DNA from: Breviolum minutum Mf 1.05b.01
Lineage: Eukaryota; Sar; Dinophyceae; Suessiales; Symbiodiniaceae
Reading direction: 5' to 3'
NCBI GenBank assembly: GCA_000507305.1
Contig: DF239260.1
Coordinates: 39,656 to 103,655 of the forward strand
Length of the DNA stretch: 64,000 nt
The notes beneath the pieces are model-generated. The model was not told the DNA's origin, searched no databases, and saw nothing but the letters and a program-made list of their open reading frames with translations. The position numbers and the translations under genes were made by a program. This document shows, piece by piece, positions 29,191 through 40,015 of the stretch (the first letter of the stretch is position 1; each line of letters starts with the position of its first letter).

Positions 29191-29324
29191 TCAGCATTCT
29201 CTTTTCGGTTTCAAGTTTTCACACGAAGGCACCACCACTTCAAAGGGCACTCCCTCCACTTCAGCACGGATCAGTTTCTCCGAGCGTTCCGGTACGATGG
29301 CACCAAAGAGCACAGGCTCCTCGG
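29191..29324 (-). CDS. Terminal exon of an unrecognised gene
   Basis: After acceptor GACCTCACTTTCCGCAG: CC, then EEPVLFGAIVPERSEKLIRA, EVEGVPFEVVVPSCENLKPK and REC before TGA. Alternating hydrophobic residues suggest beta strands. The 3' end of the CDS is 23 bp from the CAAA satellite, which may therefore sit in the 3' UTR. The plus strand is also open but serine/threonine-rich and less natural. Confidence 0.55.
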
Positions 29325-29828
29325 CTGCGGAAAGTGAGGTCGGCGTGAGTTGGCCCCCCACCAATGGGGAAGTCAACCCCTATGATGGTTGGAATAACCC
29401 ATGTGGAAATGATTATTTGTTGTTCATAATTCATGTTCTGATTTTTTGAGGGCAGATTTTTCCATTAATATGTTTTTTTTAATGTTTTCGTCAGAATCAT
29501 ATGTTGGAATTCAATTCAATTCGCATAATGCATCTTTTTGATTTTCTTACCTGATGGTCTAGCTCGGAATCGGCACAAACCCGGGTAAATTCAATAAATT
29601 CCACCAATGGGAAACAACCCCAAATGGTTTTCACCCGCGGTGAAAAAATGATGGTTTTGTCCTTTTTTTGGGGGGGAAGGCAAATGGAATTCACTACCCT
29701 GGCGATTTGGTGGCTGTACATCACCCAAGTTTTGCGTGCACAAAAAGGTGGGTCCAAACCACACCAACACCAAAGAAACAACAAGATGCAACAAGAAGCA
29801 ATGTGAAGAAACGTGTGCTACGAAAAAA

Positions 29829-29935
29829 ACCCTCCTACTTTCCATTATACTGGTTGGTTTACAGGGATCGTTATATTGGCTTATCAAAATCCCCATATAA
29901 TTGGGTAGTACAATGGCCTATAATTACAACCTAAA
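29829..29935. repeat. Family I repeat, second copy
   Basis: CTACTTTCCATTATACTGG, GGTTTACAGGGATCGTTATA and GGGTAGTACAATGGCC match 1674-1800 in order. On the minus strand GGTTTTTTT precedes it as at the Pus7 acceptor. Confidence 0.6.
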
Positions 29936-30239
29936 CAACCAGGTTTTTCTTTCATTGCTCACGTGAAGAAACAAGAGGAAACAAGCAGAAACCAAAAAGA
30001 AACGATTACGTTGACGATGGACCACGATCATGACCACCCCGACCACCACCAGCAACAACAACCAAGAACAACAAGAACAAGAGGACCCAACGATTCGATA
30101 AGAAGCATTTAGGTCTACCCCCCGCAACCAGTAAGAGTCACAAATGAAGGTTTAATTTGGGATTCCCTACTAAAAATGTGACAAATCATCCTGATGGTGA
30201 CAAGCCAATCCGCATCCTGGTTCCCAGGTGGCCCAGTTC

Positions 30240-30467
30240 TCAGGAAGCATCCTCAACAAAAACCCATCGCCAAGTCCAAGTCTCTACTGCCTCTACAACC
30301 TCCATCTTAGATGGAGGCGTTTCGGCACCGCTGGGGCCCACGCCCACGCCCGGGCCAACGTCACATGGCCTCGCTTCGGGCAGGAAAGCTCCGAAGGGCG
30401 CCGGCAAACGTGTCACCTTAATGGTCGCCCCAAACGTGACGTGACTGGCGGCTGGTGGTCCAAAAGT
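30240..30467 (-). CDS. Terminal exon, possible S1-like domain
   Basis: Seventy-five codons and TGA in phase 0 after acceptor CCACGGTTTTTTCCAG. Reads TFGPPAASHVTFGATIKVTR and LPAPFGAFLPEARPCDVGPG, later EVVEAVETWTWRWVFVEDAS. K-V-T-R-L followed by F-G-A-F resembles the core of S1 RNA-binding domains (V-x-R-I-x-x-FGAF), but the later G-L-hydrophobic-S part is not seen, so this is weak. G+C-rich codons. It joins the 30598-30650 exon in phase 0 across an intron whose first 95 bases are element A6. The plus strand is open over the same span. Confidence 0.55.
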   Translation of the reverse strand, partial: TFGPPAASHVTFGATIKVTRLPAPFGAFLPEARPCDVGPGVGVGPSGAETPPSKMEVVEAVETWTWRWVFVEDAS

Positions 30468-30502
30468 CTGGAAAAAACCGTGGCTGAGTTTGTCAATAAT
30501 CA

Positions 30503-30600
30503 CTAGTTGGTGATTTCAATCCATTTGAAAAATATTAGTCAAATTGGAAATCTTCCCCAAATAGGGGTGAAAATAAAAAATATTTGAAACCACCAACCAG
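30503..30600 (+). repeat. Family A element, copy A6
   Basis: CTAGTTGGTGATTTC left, GAAACCACCAACCAG right; flanks ATCA and GTCA. On the minus strand its end reads CTG/GTTGGTGGTTTC exactly at the predicted donor of the 30598-30650 exon. Confidence 0.85.
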
Positions 30601-30650
30601 GTCAACATGGAAGTTTGGAAGGAAATGGAACTCCTTGGCAGAGCAGACTT
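30598..30650 (-). CDS. Exon ending at element A6
   Basis: AA, then 17 codons reading VCSAKEFHFLPNFHVDL after acceptor GGCATATTTAG. Its last codon CTG is the first three bases of A6 (minus sense). Phase 0 at the end matches the 30240-30467 exon. Confidence 0.45.
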
Positions 30651-30687
30651 CTAAATATGCCTCAGTCCAAGAACACCCAACACTCCT

Positions 30688-30761
30688 TCAAAATGCGAAG
30701 TGATAGCTCGCATCTTTCACTTCCCAAATTGCTTTGGAGTGTTTAAGTACACTGTCCACAT
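30688..30761 (-). CDS. Terminal exon, unrecognised gene
   Basis: AT, then VDSVLKHSKAIWEVKDASYH and FAF before TGA, after the excellent acceptor CTTTTTTTTTCCCTCCGCTAG. Phase matches the donor at 30798 (T plus AT gives tyrosine). Confidence 0.6.
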
Positions 30762-30797
30762 CTAGCGGAGGGAAAAAAAAAAGGTCACGAATCATAC

Positions 30798-30960
30798 ACA
30801 CAATTTTTTGTGATCTTTCAAACAACTTCCGGACTTCGCCAAGTAACATAGGCATCATACCCCGATAGCTTTCGATTATAACCGTCAGCAGGAAGTAGGA
30901 CATCCCAAACATGGCCCAAAGGCACCGCCACGTGTCCCGGCGATGGCAACAATGGCAGCT
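30798..30960 (-). CDS. Exon with hydrophobic segment
   Basis: Reads MFGMSYFLLTVIIESYRGMM, then LLGEVRKLFERSQKIV and donor T/GTATGATTC in phase 1. The first half is a probable membrane segment, the second a basic helix. The start near 30962 is uncertain. A further open minus frame at about 30976-31070 (MCIRLPFLGKVLIKVPPQAA) may be an upstream exon. Confidence 0.5.
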
Positions 30961-31116
30961 TCCTAGACCAGTCCCAACGCGGCTTGGGGAGGAACCTTGA
31001 TCAAAACCTTTCCAAGAAACGGTAACCGGATACACATTCGAGTCAGGTTAGTGAATATGAAGAAGTAATCACGGATATTACTAGTACAACCAATTGATGG
31101 AAAATAGTCCATCAAA

Positions 31117-31200
31117 CAAAGTGGGATAATGGCTGTATTTGAAAGGTAACTACTATTGGAGATACACCCAGTTTTTACTGAACCATGATTATGGGAGGAA
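31117..31200. repeat. Family K element, copy K1
   Basis: Contains TTGAAAGGTAACTACTATTG and ACACCCAG, shared with K2 at 61650-61730. Confidence 0.5.
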
Positions 31201-31299
31201 GGGTAAATCCGAATCCCGGGGTTTAAATTTGTGAGAGAGGAACTACAACCCCTAACTTGGCTACAAGTTACCCAGGAAAATGTTGGGTGGCAAGGTGTC

Positions 31300-33100
31300 A
31301 TGTGGATAAAAAACGGGTGTATGATTGATTGAAAGCGCTTGGGGCAATGGGAATTTATGAAAAGTGCGAAATTCCTCCGAAATGATCAACGTGTTTCTTT
31401 ATATGCGGAATGTACTAGTAGATTTACAGAATATTCCGATATCGATGGTTCGAAAAAAGTTCCAAAACAATATTCCTACCAAATGGTGATGAACCTCATG
31501 GAAGTTCAAGTAAAACACTCACCAACAAAACACATCAAAAGCCTAACATCTGAATTCCGCTGGAACATCATGCAATAAGAATTTGTGCGTTCCATTTTTG
31601 ACTGCATCACACTCACGGAAGTTCCATTTCCAGTGATAAGACTGAATCTAAATACAACCTGGAGGAAACTCATCCAGAAGTATCATCCTATTTACAGAAC
31701 CTAAGAAATTACTGAAAGAACCTGTTTTAAGGCTTGGATATGCCATGGAAGCACAAACTTCCATAAGTAGTGCTGTGGAGAGATTTGACGTCATGGATTC
31801 GAAAACCCAACCATCCCCAAAAATTGCTCCAAGTATCTCGTTGTCATCAAAGTGCATCTCTGAGAGGATAATGTCATCCCCTTTGGCTTCCTGTTCCTTT
31901 CAAGGCCAATTCTTGCAAACTCTTTTCGAGTAGAAATCTAACCAAAAAACGTAAGAAGCCGTTTATAAACAAAGAATACAGTAGTCGTGGAAAAATTTAT
32001 AAGCTTTCCGTGAAGCTCGACATTTTCAGGGCAGAACTCTTTCAAGGGTTCAGGAATCTACAGCCAGGGGGGGGGGGTTGCTCTACACTGCGAGTTCCAT
32101 CTCAACAAAAAATCATGAAGTAACCTTTCGAGAATTCCTCCGAAACAGTTCCACAGTTAACATGTTCATGTTTGTTCGCACCAAATGATTCATCAAAATG
32201 TCTCCCCTTCGGAGAAGAAAAAAACCCGAACTTCTCAGCTTCTCATGACTTTTCACTGAGCTGAGGTGTCGAGATGATCAACTCCCAACTGGTTGCACCA
32301 GTAGAATTCTACCAGTCAATATGGACCACCAAGGGTGGTTCCACCCATTTCGTTGAGAGTGAAATCACCCCAGTAAATTCGAGGAAATTCCACATCAACT
32401 TACAACATGTACAAAGGGATTGAAGTCGATGATTTTCGTTGCATAGCTTGACCACTTGCGGTTGCATTGTTGATAATTGATGGCAAGTGTGCCAATAATG
32501 GTGGTTATTGGTGATGACTTTAACCCACATACAAACATAAACCATATAAACTTGTTGCACTTCTCAATTTTTGTCGTATCATCCTGGATAGCCCTTTTGG
32601 GCCATGCTTGTCTTCTCTGCATGATTCCAGTTATAAGTTTATCTATGGAGGGAATCCACTTGGAAATTCCCAAAGTATCCCATGATGCCATCTCTGATTG
32701 AGTATGATATGAGTGAAGATGAAGAGATTCCTTCAAGGATCCTAAAGATGAACATCTATTTGAATCTTTTTCGGAAAGGACACAACCTGCAAAAATATCC
32801 TAAAAAAATTAGTTCCTGGAACACCCGAAAAGGGAACACCTGGCGTTAGCATGGGTCGAAAAAACCTCCCGTTTTCCATGTCAAGGAGCGAGCTGGCAAG
32901 CGTCGATGCACTGGGAAATGCCGGCAGGAAGGTCGGGTTTTAGGCGACACAGGGAACTTCAGTAAAACGAAACCTAAAATCCACCGATTCCGTAGGACGT
33001 TTAATGATTTATCTATATACTTACAACAAGGGGCCTTCCATGATTAGTAGCTTGGGATGTTCACCATGTTGAAAATGTCCATATCCATGTCCATCCATAA
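31300..33100. other. Stretch without a supported gene
   Basis: Several frames of 60-115 codons on both strands, none with paired splice sites I trust. A G-run of 12 at about 32058-32070. No family A-H element seen. Confidence 0.35.
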
Positions 33101-33372
33101 GAAGTCCCGAATCTTGTTCCAGGGCACGTATTAAAAAAAACAAAACGGAGGAGAAACTCGTCGAAAATCGAAACAATGCGCTTTGGTTTCAATGGAATTT
33201 ACCCCCCCCCAAAAAAAAAAACAAACAGCTCCAGCCATACACTTACCCATCATTTTGGAGAGAACAAATCGCCATGTTGATGTGCAAAACTTCATGATTC
33301 TATGGGTCCCATGCATGGGTGAGAAAAAATCACCTATCATTCTATGGATTCGCCTTGGCATTTGGGAACAAC

Positions 33373-33470
33373 TTGGCAAAACTGATTCGGGATGAGATGT
33401 GACACATGGTCGACATAAGGATACATAAAGGGCCCTGTTAACCACCGGGCGAAGAGGAACCATGCATTTT
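33373..33470 (-). CDS. Candidate exon beside element A7
   Basis: Minus frame reading NAWFLFARWLTGPFMYPYVD and HVSHLIPNQFCQ, donor CAA/GTTGTTCCC. A possible acceptor (GGTGGTTAACAG) lies inside, so the exon may be shorter. The plus strand is open over 33183-33395 too. Confidence 0.35.
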
Positions 33471-33481
33471 CCGAAGATTTA

Positions 33482-33570
33482 CTAGTTGGTGGTTTCAACC
33501 CATTTGAGTCAAATTGGGAATCTTCCCCAAATAGGGGTGAAAATAAAAAATCTTCGAAACCACCACCTAG
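33482..33570 (+). repeat. Family A element, copy A7
   Basis: CTAGTTGGTGGTTTC left, GAAACCACCACCTAG right, TTTA target duplication on both sides. On the minus strand its end gives CTAG/GTGGTGG, an AG/GT donor-like site after an open frame (VLYLESEVKRTPHFHKL). Confidence 0.9.
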
Positions 33571-33934
33571 TTTATGAAAGTGTGGCGTTCTTTTCACCTC
33601 ACTTTCAAGGTACAGTACTCTAAAGTTGGCATTACAAATCAATGACCTGATCTAAATGTTGTTTAAAAGAAATACAGTGGTAAAGCATGAGTACAGTCTC
33701 TGCGCAGAATTACGCTGGTGCCAAGACGACATCTTTAATTTTTCGGCCCATTCAAAGTACACAGAAGCTTCAAAAGATCTGTCAGTCACCTCCTAATTGT
33801 CAACTTCCACAATTTGGGCGACTAAAACTCAACAATCGGCGTGGGTTAGAACACACTTTGGAACTCCAGTTCCTTGAGTACCTGTTTCCCTGTCCTTTCC
33901 TTGGCATCCCAGTTAGTACAGTAAGTGGTTAGTA

Positions 33935-34110
33935 ACTGCTATAAGCCATTTTCATGGCCATTTGGAAGTGGTCCCACACCCCGATCCTTAGGGGATCGGA
34001 TAACCCAACCATGAATATAAACCCCAAAAACAAGTCATGGGAATCCCACTGAACCCCGATTTTTAGGGGGCGTATTTGTTTCACCCCATATAATTCCTTG
34101 TTTGATGAGA
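33935..34110. repeat. Family J repeat, copy J4
   Basis: GGCCATTTGGAAGTGGTCCC and CCCGATCCTTAGGGGATCGG match J3. Confidence 0.5.
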
Positions 34111-34329
34111 AAAAAACCATCATTTTTCCATGGAATTTTTGGGGGGTCCGTTGAAGGGGTACAGTAACGGACCCAAGCCTTGCCTCACCTCACCTCCGTT
34201 TTTCCGGCCTGATCCACCTTCGCCATCTTGCAGGGTCCCGGGGCCCAGGAGCAGATTGCGGCCCATGCCATGGAGGTCATCACTGAGTTTTGGGGTATAC
34301 AGAAAACCTCTACCTTTACTTTAAAAACA

Positions 34330-35560
34330 ACGGTGGTTTAAGACGCAGAGGCATTTTTCATTAAAACATCATTAAACTGTGTAACTCAAACTTGAAAATC
34401 ACCATGTTAAGGAGTGCAAACATGTAAAAACCCGATCCAGGGTCCGATGTTGTGGCCGAGATTTTGGGGACTCCGGGAACTCCGGAATTAATCACTGGGA
34501 GATTTTCACACCAATCTCCACAACCAAGGAAGGGAACATTCTTTTTCTACAAACATTGGCGTTTTTTTGTGATGAGCAAGTCAATGATTGGAGAGTTTGG
34601 TAGTCATGAAAAAATCGGACCTCCAAAATGACGTATGATACTGATGGTTTATGTAGGGATTCTGAGTCTCATAAAAATGCTTCTGAGTATAGCAAACACC
34701 CCATTGCCACCCCAACAAAAAATCCAACAATTCCTTTCCATTGTCAGCCTGGAAATGTTCATTTGAACCAAAACCAAAAAGACAAGGCTGCGGCCAGTCT
34801 CCTATGACGTCTTTGATATGAAACTATACTTCGTCCGGTCGCTTCACTAATGGCTTCAAACATTTCTGTGCCAAGTCATCAGCCAAAATTGATTGAACTT
34901 CGACAAAGGGTTCGGATGGCTACAACATGCCACCCGGGGGTTTAGACATTGCCATGTTCTGGACGATGCTCCGAAGATGTGCGATTCATTGCATCATGAA
35001 TGAAATAGACATCTCAATCAGCTTAGCGCTGTTCACAAGCAAGACAACATAAAGAGATGTATGGTATGTATTATGTATGGGATATGAATTCCGGTGGTTC
35101 CATCTTTACCAACTTGAAGTTATGGTTTCAAGAAGAGGCTACATCCAACAGCCCTGAGGCTACATCCAACAGCCCCTGGGTGCTGGACTTCCCACGCCCC
35201 GCAAAGGGGTTGCCTGCTGCCCCAGCGCCAGAGGAATACATCTGTCTTCTGATGTCCTGAACCCAATGGATACTACCGGAAAACTCAGATTTTCTACCAA
35301 GAAAGTAGATGTTGGTACTCTTGGGACCTGCCTAAACACTAAAAAACTAGTGGATTTCATGAAGGTCAAAAACAGGTTCCCTTCATAGAAATTCAATGGA
35401 TTATGTTACCCACTGTGAACCAGGGTTTGGGCCCCAAGTTGTATCGTTGTACTACTTTCTGTGCGGGATGTTTGAAGGTGCGCTGAATTTCTTGGTGCTA
35501 TTTGCAGTGGGTTTTCTTTCCATAGATGCTGTTTGATGGCAGTATGGAAGGCGAGCATAA
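34330..35560. other. Stretch without a supported gene
   Basis: No repeat family copy and no exon with both splice sites. A 19-bp direct repeat (GAGGCTACATCCAACAGCCC type) occurs at about 35137-35175. Confidence 0.35.
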
Positions 35561-35564
35561 ATTT

Positions 35565-35657
35565 CTAGGCGGTGGCTTCAACCCATTTGAAAAATCGTAG
35601 TCAAATTGGATCACTTCCTCAAGTAGTTAAAATAAAAAAAATGAAACCACCACCTAG
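35565..35657 (+). repeat. Family A element, copy A8
   Basis: CTAGGCGGTGGCTTC left, GAAACCACCACCTAG right, ATTT on both sides. On the minus strand a good acceptor (GTTGCTTGTTGTAG) and 23 coding bases precede CTAG/GTGGTGG, and the frame reopens after the other end. Confidence 0.9.
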
Positions 35658-35659
35658 AT

Positions 35660-36590
35660 TTGATTTCTATCAGGAACCTACAACAAGCAACAAGAAAACC
35701 TAAATTCCGCATCAACTGCTGGAATCTAATCAACCTCTTCAAAATCATGCATTTGATATATGGCAACAGGTTTCAACCACGCTGCCAACACAAGCTACAA
35801 CTACGGTGCAAGCTGATGCATTTCATGAAACATGGATCAGATACCTTGCACTTGCACCTTTACGGCCTTAATCTGTACACTTGCAGGGTTTCATGCGAGA
35901 CTTGCTGAACCATAAGAGTACTTGGCTGATTCGGGATTTAGCAACGTGCTTACTAAAATGGGACTGCATGGACAGGTAGTGTGCCTTGGCTTTTGGAATT
36001 GAAATCTATCTTAAAGTCATGGATCAAATATCAGCGATGATATCTGCCATTTTTAAAGGTTCATTTCCTCTTGGGATCACGGGGATTATTTTTCTTCGTG
36101 CATGGCGCCTTTCACGCCTCACAAGCTTTGAACTTTGGGCTCTTTCTGAAACGACCCGTTCTTTGGCTGAGGATATTCCATGAGGCTTGTAGCAGCTGAT
36201 CGGGACGAGCAGCCAGCTCGTCTCATCATCATCTTGTCAACATTGTTCCTTCTTCATTATCACCGTTGTTTGGGTTAAGTGGTGCAGGAATCTTAACAGC
36301 GTAATATGGTGGTTATAACTCCCTAAGTTCAAAACTCCCCAATTCATAGGCAAAAAAACATGCACTTGATGAACCACCCCCAGATGATCGTTGATAATCC
36401 ATTTAATCCATTCTTGTGGTACATTCTCTTATTTGGCGTTTTTGTGTGTGTGTGTCGGGCAAGCGATTTCAGGAGCCAGTTCAAAAGGAAAAATAGTGTT
36501 TTTTTTAGGAGACATTCGTTCGTTTTCGGGAAAGTATACATTTCTGGTGTGTTTTTTCTTAAAACCTCAAAGAGGTCCGTTGAAGAGCTA
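35660..36590. other. Stretch without a supported gene
   Basis: A plus ORF of 162 codons from 36360 runs over the minus-strand exon at 36591-36791 and is probably its shadow. TGTG run at 36442. Confidence 0.35.
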
Positions 36591-36791
36591 TCATTGATAA
36601 ACCACTTGCTCTACAAGCAGGGCTCCAACCATCAAAACCAACCAAGCTCCACCGGCTCCTGCTGTTCCAAGGCTTTCGTTCGATCCTGGATCGATGAAGT
36701 TTTGGAAAATCACGGGGAGTCCAATGAGTCCAATGATTGCCATAGGTTGTTTTCTCCTATATGGGCCAACTGTATCCAACTGTCCAAGAAC
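36591..36791 (-). CDS. Terminal exon of a membrane protein
   Basis: Sixty-six codons and TGA in phase 0 after acceptor GGATCCTTTTTTCCCCAG. Reads VLGQLDTVGPYRRKQPMAII and GLIGLPVIFQNFI, then GTAGAGGAWLVLMVGALLVE before QVVYQ. Two hydrophobic segments separated by a short polar loop indicate two membrane helices. It has some flavour of a thylakoid protein but no diagnostic motif, so I do not name it. It joins the 36891-37078 exon in phase across a 99-nt intron. Confidence 0.6.
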   Translation of the reverse strand, partial: VLGQLDTVGPYRRKQPMAIIGLIGLPVIFQNFIDPGSNESLGTAGAGGAWLVLMVGALLVEQVVYQ

Positions 36792-36890
36792 CTGGGGAAA
36801 AAAGGATCCACAAACAAAATCACCATCCTCAAAAAAGACTCCCTATAAGGATTCTTACCTGCACCACCCCCGCAAAAAAAGAAACTTAAC

Positions 36891-37078
36891 TGGCTGAATG
36901 TTGCTTTTTTCCGTACCATCCATCTGCACAAAAAGATGTCTCATCAACCTGAATTGTGTTCCAACAACGTTAATTGCCAACGAATCACTCCGTGGGAACC
37001 CCATCGAATCATCCAAGGTCGAAAGTGATACTTCGAAGACAAGGAGTCTTAGGGGTGGAGGACGAGATCGAAAATCAC
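36891..37078 (-). CDS. Penultimate exon of the membrane-protein gene
   Basis: GT, then 62 codons: DFRSRPPPLRLLVFEVSLST, LDDSMGFPRSDSLAINVVGT, QFRLMRHLFVQMDGTEKSNI and QP. The donor used is CCA/GTTAAG in phase 0. A stronger donor, CAG/GTAAGAATCC at 36860, is in the wrong phase for the next exon. The frame is also open upstream of the acceptor AATGTAG, so the start is provisional. Confidence 0.5.
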
Positions 37079-37395
37079 CTACATTTCCGAAAAGTAACAT
37101 GGATACCCCAAAAATCATGGTTTGGAAAAGGTGACTCCTTTCAAAATATGGGCCACGAATTGAAATATCTATATGTATCAAAATTCTGTGAGGTGTAAAA
37201 AATTCACACATCAAAAAACAAATGTTGCTGTTTTTTTCGGGGTGGGGCATCTTTTCTACCTACCAAAAAAGGGTGCTGCTTTTGAGGTGGGGCGAATCTA
37301 CCAAACCTACCAACCAACCAACCAACTTCAACGGTCGGAGTTCTCACCTCAAGGGCGTCTTTGAATTCCTTGGTCACTTGCAGGAGCCTGGCTGT

Positions 37396-37591
37396 ATGGA
37401 TGGATATGATGGATGGATGGATGGATGGATGGATGGATGGATGGATAGATAGGATAGGATAGGATAGGATAGGATAGGATAGGATAGGATAGGATAGGAT
37501 AGCATAGCATAGGATCGGATCGGATCGGATCGGATCGGATCGGATCGGATCGGATCGGATCGGATGGGATGGATGGATGGATGGATGGATG

Positions 37592-37624
<33 letters not shown>

Positions 37625-37632
37625 GATAGGAT
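37396..37632 (+). repeat. Compound GGAT / AGGAT / CGGAT / GATA satellite
   Basis: GGAT units (37411-37446), then AGGAT pentamers to about 37513, CGGAT pentamers to about 37565, GGAT again, then GATA to about 37623 and two AGGAT units. Confidence 0.95.
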
Positions 37633-37893
37633 GTATGACATGCAACCAAACCAAAAACTTCCCAAAGCTTACAGATTTAGAAAAAAACTGTTTAACACCC
37701 AAGAAATGCTGGACTTTTTTGTGAGGATTTTTGTCACTTTTGTTAGGATAGGAAAAAAACTCCCTATAATTAAAACCCTTCCATCTGCCACTGGTATCCC
37801 GAGTGGGAGGGGGTAGATCCAAGGTTTAGGCACCTGGTGCTGGTGCTAAGATACATCTAGAAATGGTGGGGATATCATGATCAACTATCCAGG

Positions 37894-37962
37894 ATCCCAT
37901 AGGATCCATGGTTTTGGTATATGATTCGCCTACATGTACCATAAAAATCGAGCAAATGTAGA
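37894..37962. repeat. Degenerate family G copy, G5
   Basis: GGATCCCATAGGATCCATGG, GGTATATGATTCGCCTACAT and ATAAAAATCGAGCAAATGTAG match the family in order; pairing is poor. Confidence 0.4.
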
Positions 37963-37974
37963 GGAACTGCTGAG

Positions 37975-37994
37975 GATATGTGAACCATCAACAG
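37975..37994. repeat. Solitary family B end, B5
   Basis: ATGTGAACCATCAACAG then TAT; no partner end found. Confidence 0.45.
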
Positions 37995-37999
37995 TATCA

Positions 38000-38800
38000 T
38001 CTATGTATTCGGCATAGTTCAAGGGATGCTCTCCCATCCCGGGATGCTGGGGATGCTTGGTCAGTGGTCATTGGAATCCTGACTGGGGACCGGGAAGGGA
38101 TTCAAACAAAATTTACTTACAGTTGGTTTGGTTCATGCTTGCAGTAAATGTCAATTTTTTTTAACATAACAAACGCGTGGATCGGACCTGGAACTAATGA
38201 TATGATCATTTAAACCACAACCTATCTCAGGTGGAAATTCATTTGTTGGTTTTGAGTTTTCGGGCTGTGAGAAACACCAACTCGGGCATCAATTCGAGAA
38301 ACTCCCCCGATGAATTTTTCGCAACAAAGAACAGGCCCTGTGATTCTGAAGTTCGTACCCTCAAGTAAACTTGACATGGCAATGAAATATCACCCATGTT
38401 TTAATTCCGGAAATACATCTTGAAATATCAAATATCACCATTTTTAATAGCTATGTGACCCTTTGAAGATGTATTTTCTATTAAAAATGGGGATATTCCA
38501 TTGCTATTGTTAGATTACCAGAGGGTATATTTAAAAGGGAAAAACCTTCCAAACATTGCTTAGCAGCAGATCACGAAGCTAAAACCGCCTCGTCTTCAAA
38601 GTCTCTACCAATGTTGAGGCATGAGCCTGGTAGCTCTTGTTCTTCCTTGGTTCACTGGTTGTTTTTTGTTTCTGGTTCCTTTGTAAAAGGTGGGATCGGT
38701 AGCATATAACCCCCGAAAAGGTACTGTAATATGTAGGTATAATTTAAGTGGTATAATTATACTGCCATTGATTGGTTGTCTTCTTGAAAAATATCACAGT
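38000..38800. other. Mostly non-coding; weak C-terminal exon candidate
   Basis: A minus frame at about 38575-38665 reads SEPRKNKSYQAHASTLVETL, then KTRRF and stop, after an acceptor AAACAACCAG. It may close a gene that includes the exons at 39376-41648, but the link is not shown. GATGTATTTT and AAAATAC inverted copies occur near 38410-38480. Confidence 0.3.
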
Positions 38801-39047
38801 TTGGATCTACCCACCCCCGGACCACTCAGGATGCAGATTCCCCGTCACCACCAGGATGATTGGATGATTTGTCACACTTTTAAAGTCGGGAATCCCAAGC
38901 TAAACTCCTTTAGTTGCAGCTGTTAGTGGGTATTTTTTTGTGGTATTTACAGTACACACCAGTTGACATACTGCAATGGAGTGGACGTGCTGCACTAAGG
39001 TGGAAAGAAGAAAAATGCAGCTGTTATTGGGTGGGGGGTAGATCCAA
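38801..39047. repeat. Family F element, copy F1
   Basis: Ends TTGGATCTACCCACCCCC and GGGTGGGGGGTAGATCCAA are inverted. An internal GCAGCTGTTATTGGGTGGG-like word is repeated at 38918. Confidence 0.7.
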
Positions 39048-39375
39048 CAGCACAATACGGAAGGTTGCAATTCATTCCGGAGAATGTTGCAATCCATTTC
39101 ATCAGCATGCATGCGGTGAACCCGAAATTTGACAGGAGATCTTTCTTTTGTCAGGTTGATTAATTTAAAGATAGATGTCCTGGACATGTTTGACATCTTG
39201 AACTATCAATACCTATCAGAAAGTCGTTCCAGTAAAACACGATACACTCCTCAAGTTTAAAATTGGTTCACCTAAACATGACTTTGTTTCCAAGTTTGGT
39301 TCATCTCCTATTTCCTTTTAAAGGTGCCTTTTTTGTCAAGTTTTCACCATCTCCCGGGTTCTCCTGTTGCGACAC

Positions 39376-39574
39376 CTACAAAACGGACACGTCTTTTGCA
39401 GATCCGACGGTAGTCCAAGACACCCAGAGCTCTTGCTTTTCGACTCCAAGGCTTCGATCTTTTGATTCAACACCTGAATCTGCTGCCTCAGAGTCGGGAT
39501 CGCTTCCGAATTTTTCGGTTTTTGTCGATGGATCAGATCATGGATGATAGCTGATGATACGCTGGGACCCACGG
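39376..39574 (-). CDS. Exon with coiled coil and cysteine pair
   Basis: CC, 65 codons, AG between acceptor AATTCAGAAAACAG and donor AG/GTGTCGC. Reads VGPSVSSAIIHDLIHRQKPK, then IPTLRQQIQVLNQKIEALES, a coiled coil, and ends SDLQKTCPFC. The CPFC may start a zinc-binding site completed by the next exon. Third positions are C/G-rich. The plus strand is open too, but is serine-rich as expected of a coiled coil's complement. Confidence 0.55.
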
Positions 39575-39904
39575 CTGTTTTCTGAATTACCACTAGTTAC
39601 AGAATAGAGATGCGGTTAGCATGTAAATAAGATAAAGCCTTATCTTTTTGTAGAAATATCAAACGGTATTCATCTGGATGAGCTACGAGGGTCAACCTGC
39701 CTAGATTTAGCAAAATTATCCTTATACACGTTTCTGGGAACTCGGTTGCCACCACTGCCACCACTCAACTTGTGCCAAAAAAGTGGTTGGTGCACTCAAC
39801 GGGAGATTTCAGATGCAGCAAACTGAGGTGAAATGGATCAACATCCAGTTTGATTCCACAAGGGTCCATAGGGGTCTTGTATTAGTGCTTACTTTATACT
39901 ATAT

Positions 39905-39946
39905 GTCCAACCCTACATTTTCAGGTGCTATGTTAGTTTCAGGAAG
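39905..39946. repeat. Family H right end, H5
   Basis: CCTACATTTTCAGGTGCTATG and TTAGTTTCAGGAAGGGTA; the left end is not found. Confidence 0.5.
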
Positions 39947-39974
39947 GGTAAACATCCCAACCACATACAATACA

Positions 39975-40015
39975 GGTAACAGTTGGGGATTGGGTAAATA
40001 TACCATACTCAACTA
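39975..40015. repeat. Partial family G arm, G9
   Basis: GGGTAAATATACCATACTCAA matches the right arm of the family; no left arm seen. Confidence 0.35.

Noticed and set aside
28835-29348. Long KQTN-rich and LFVC-rich frames
   Set aside because: They are translations of the CAAA/CAAG satellite.
30228-30506. Plus-strand frame of 92 codons with C-rich third positions
   Set aside because: The minus strand has a much better acceptor, a stop, and phase agreement with a second exon through the A6 intron.
36360-36848. Plus ORF of 162 codons
   Set aside because: It overlaps a minus-strand terminal exon with an excellent acceptor and membrane helices; likely antisense.
37204-37822. Frames of 150 codons rich in SIHP or SDPIR repeats
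   Set aside because: They are translations of the GGAT/CGGAT satellite.
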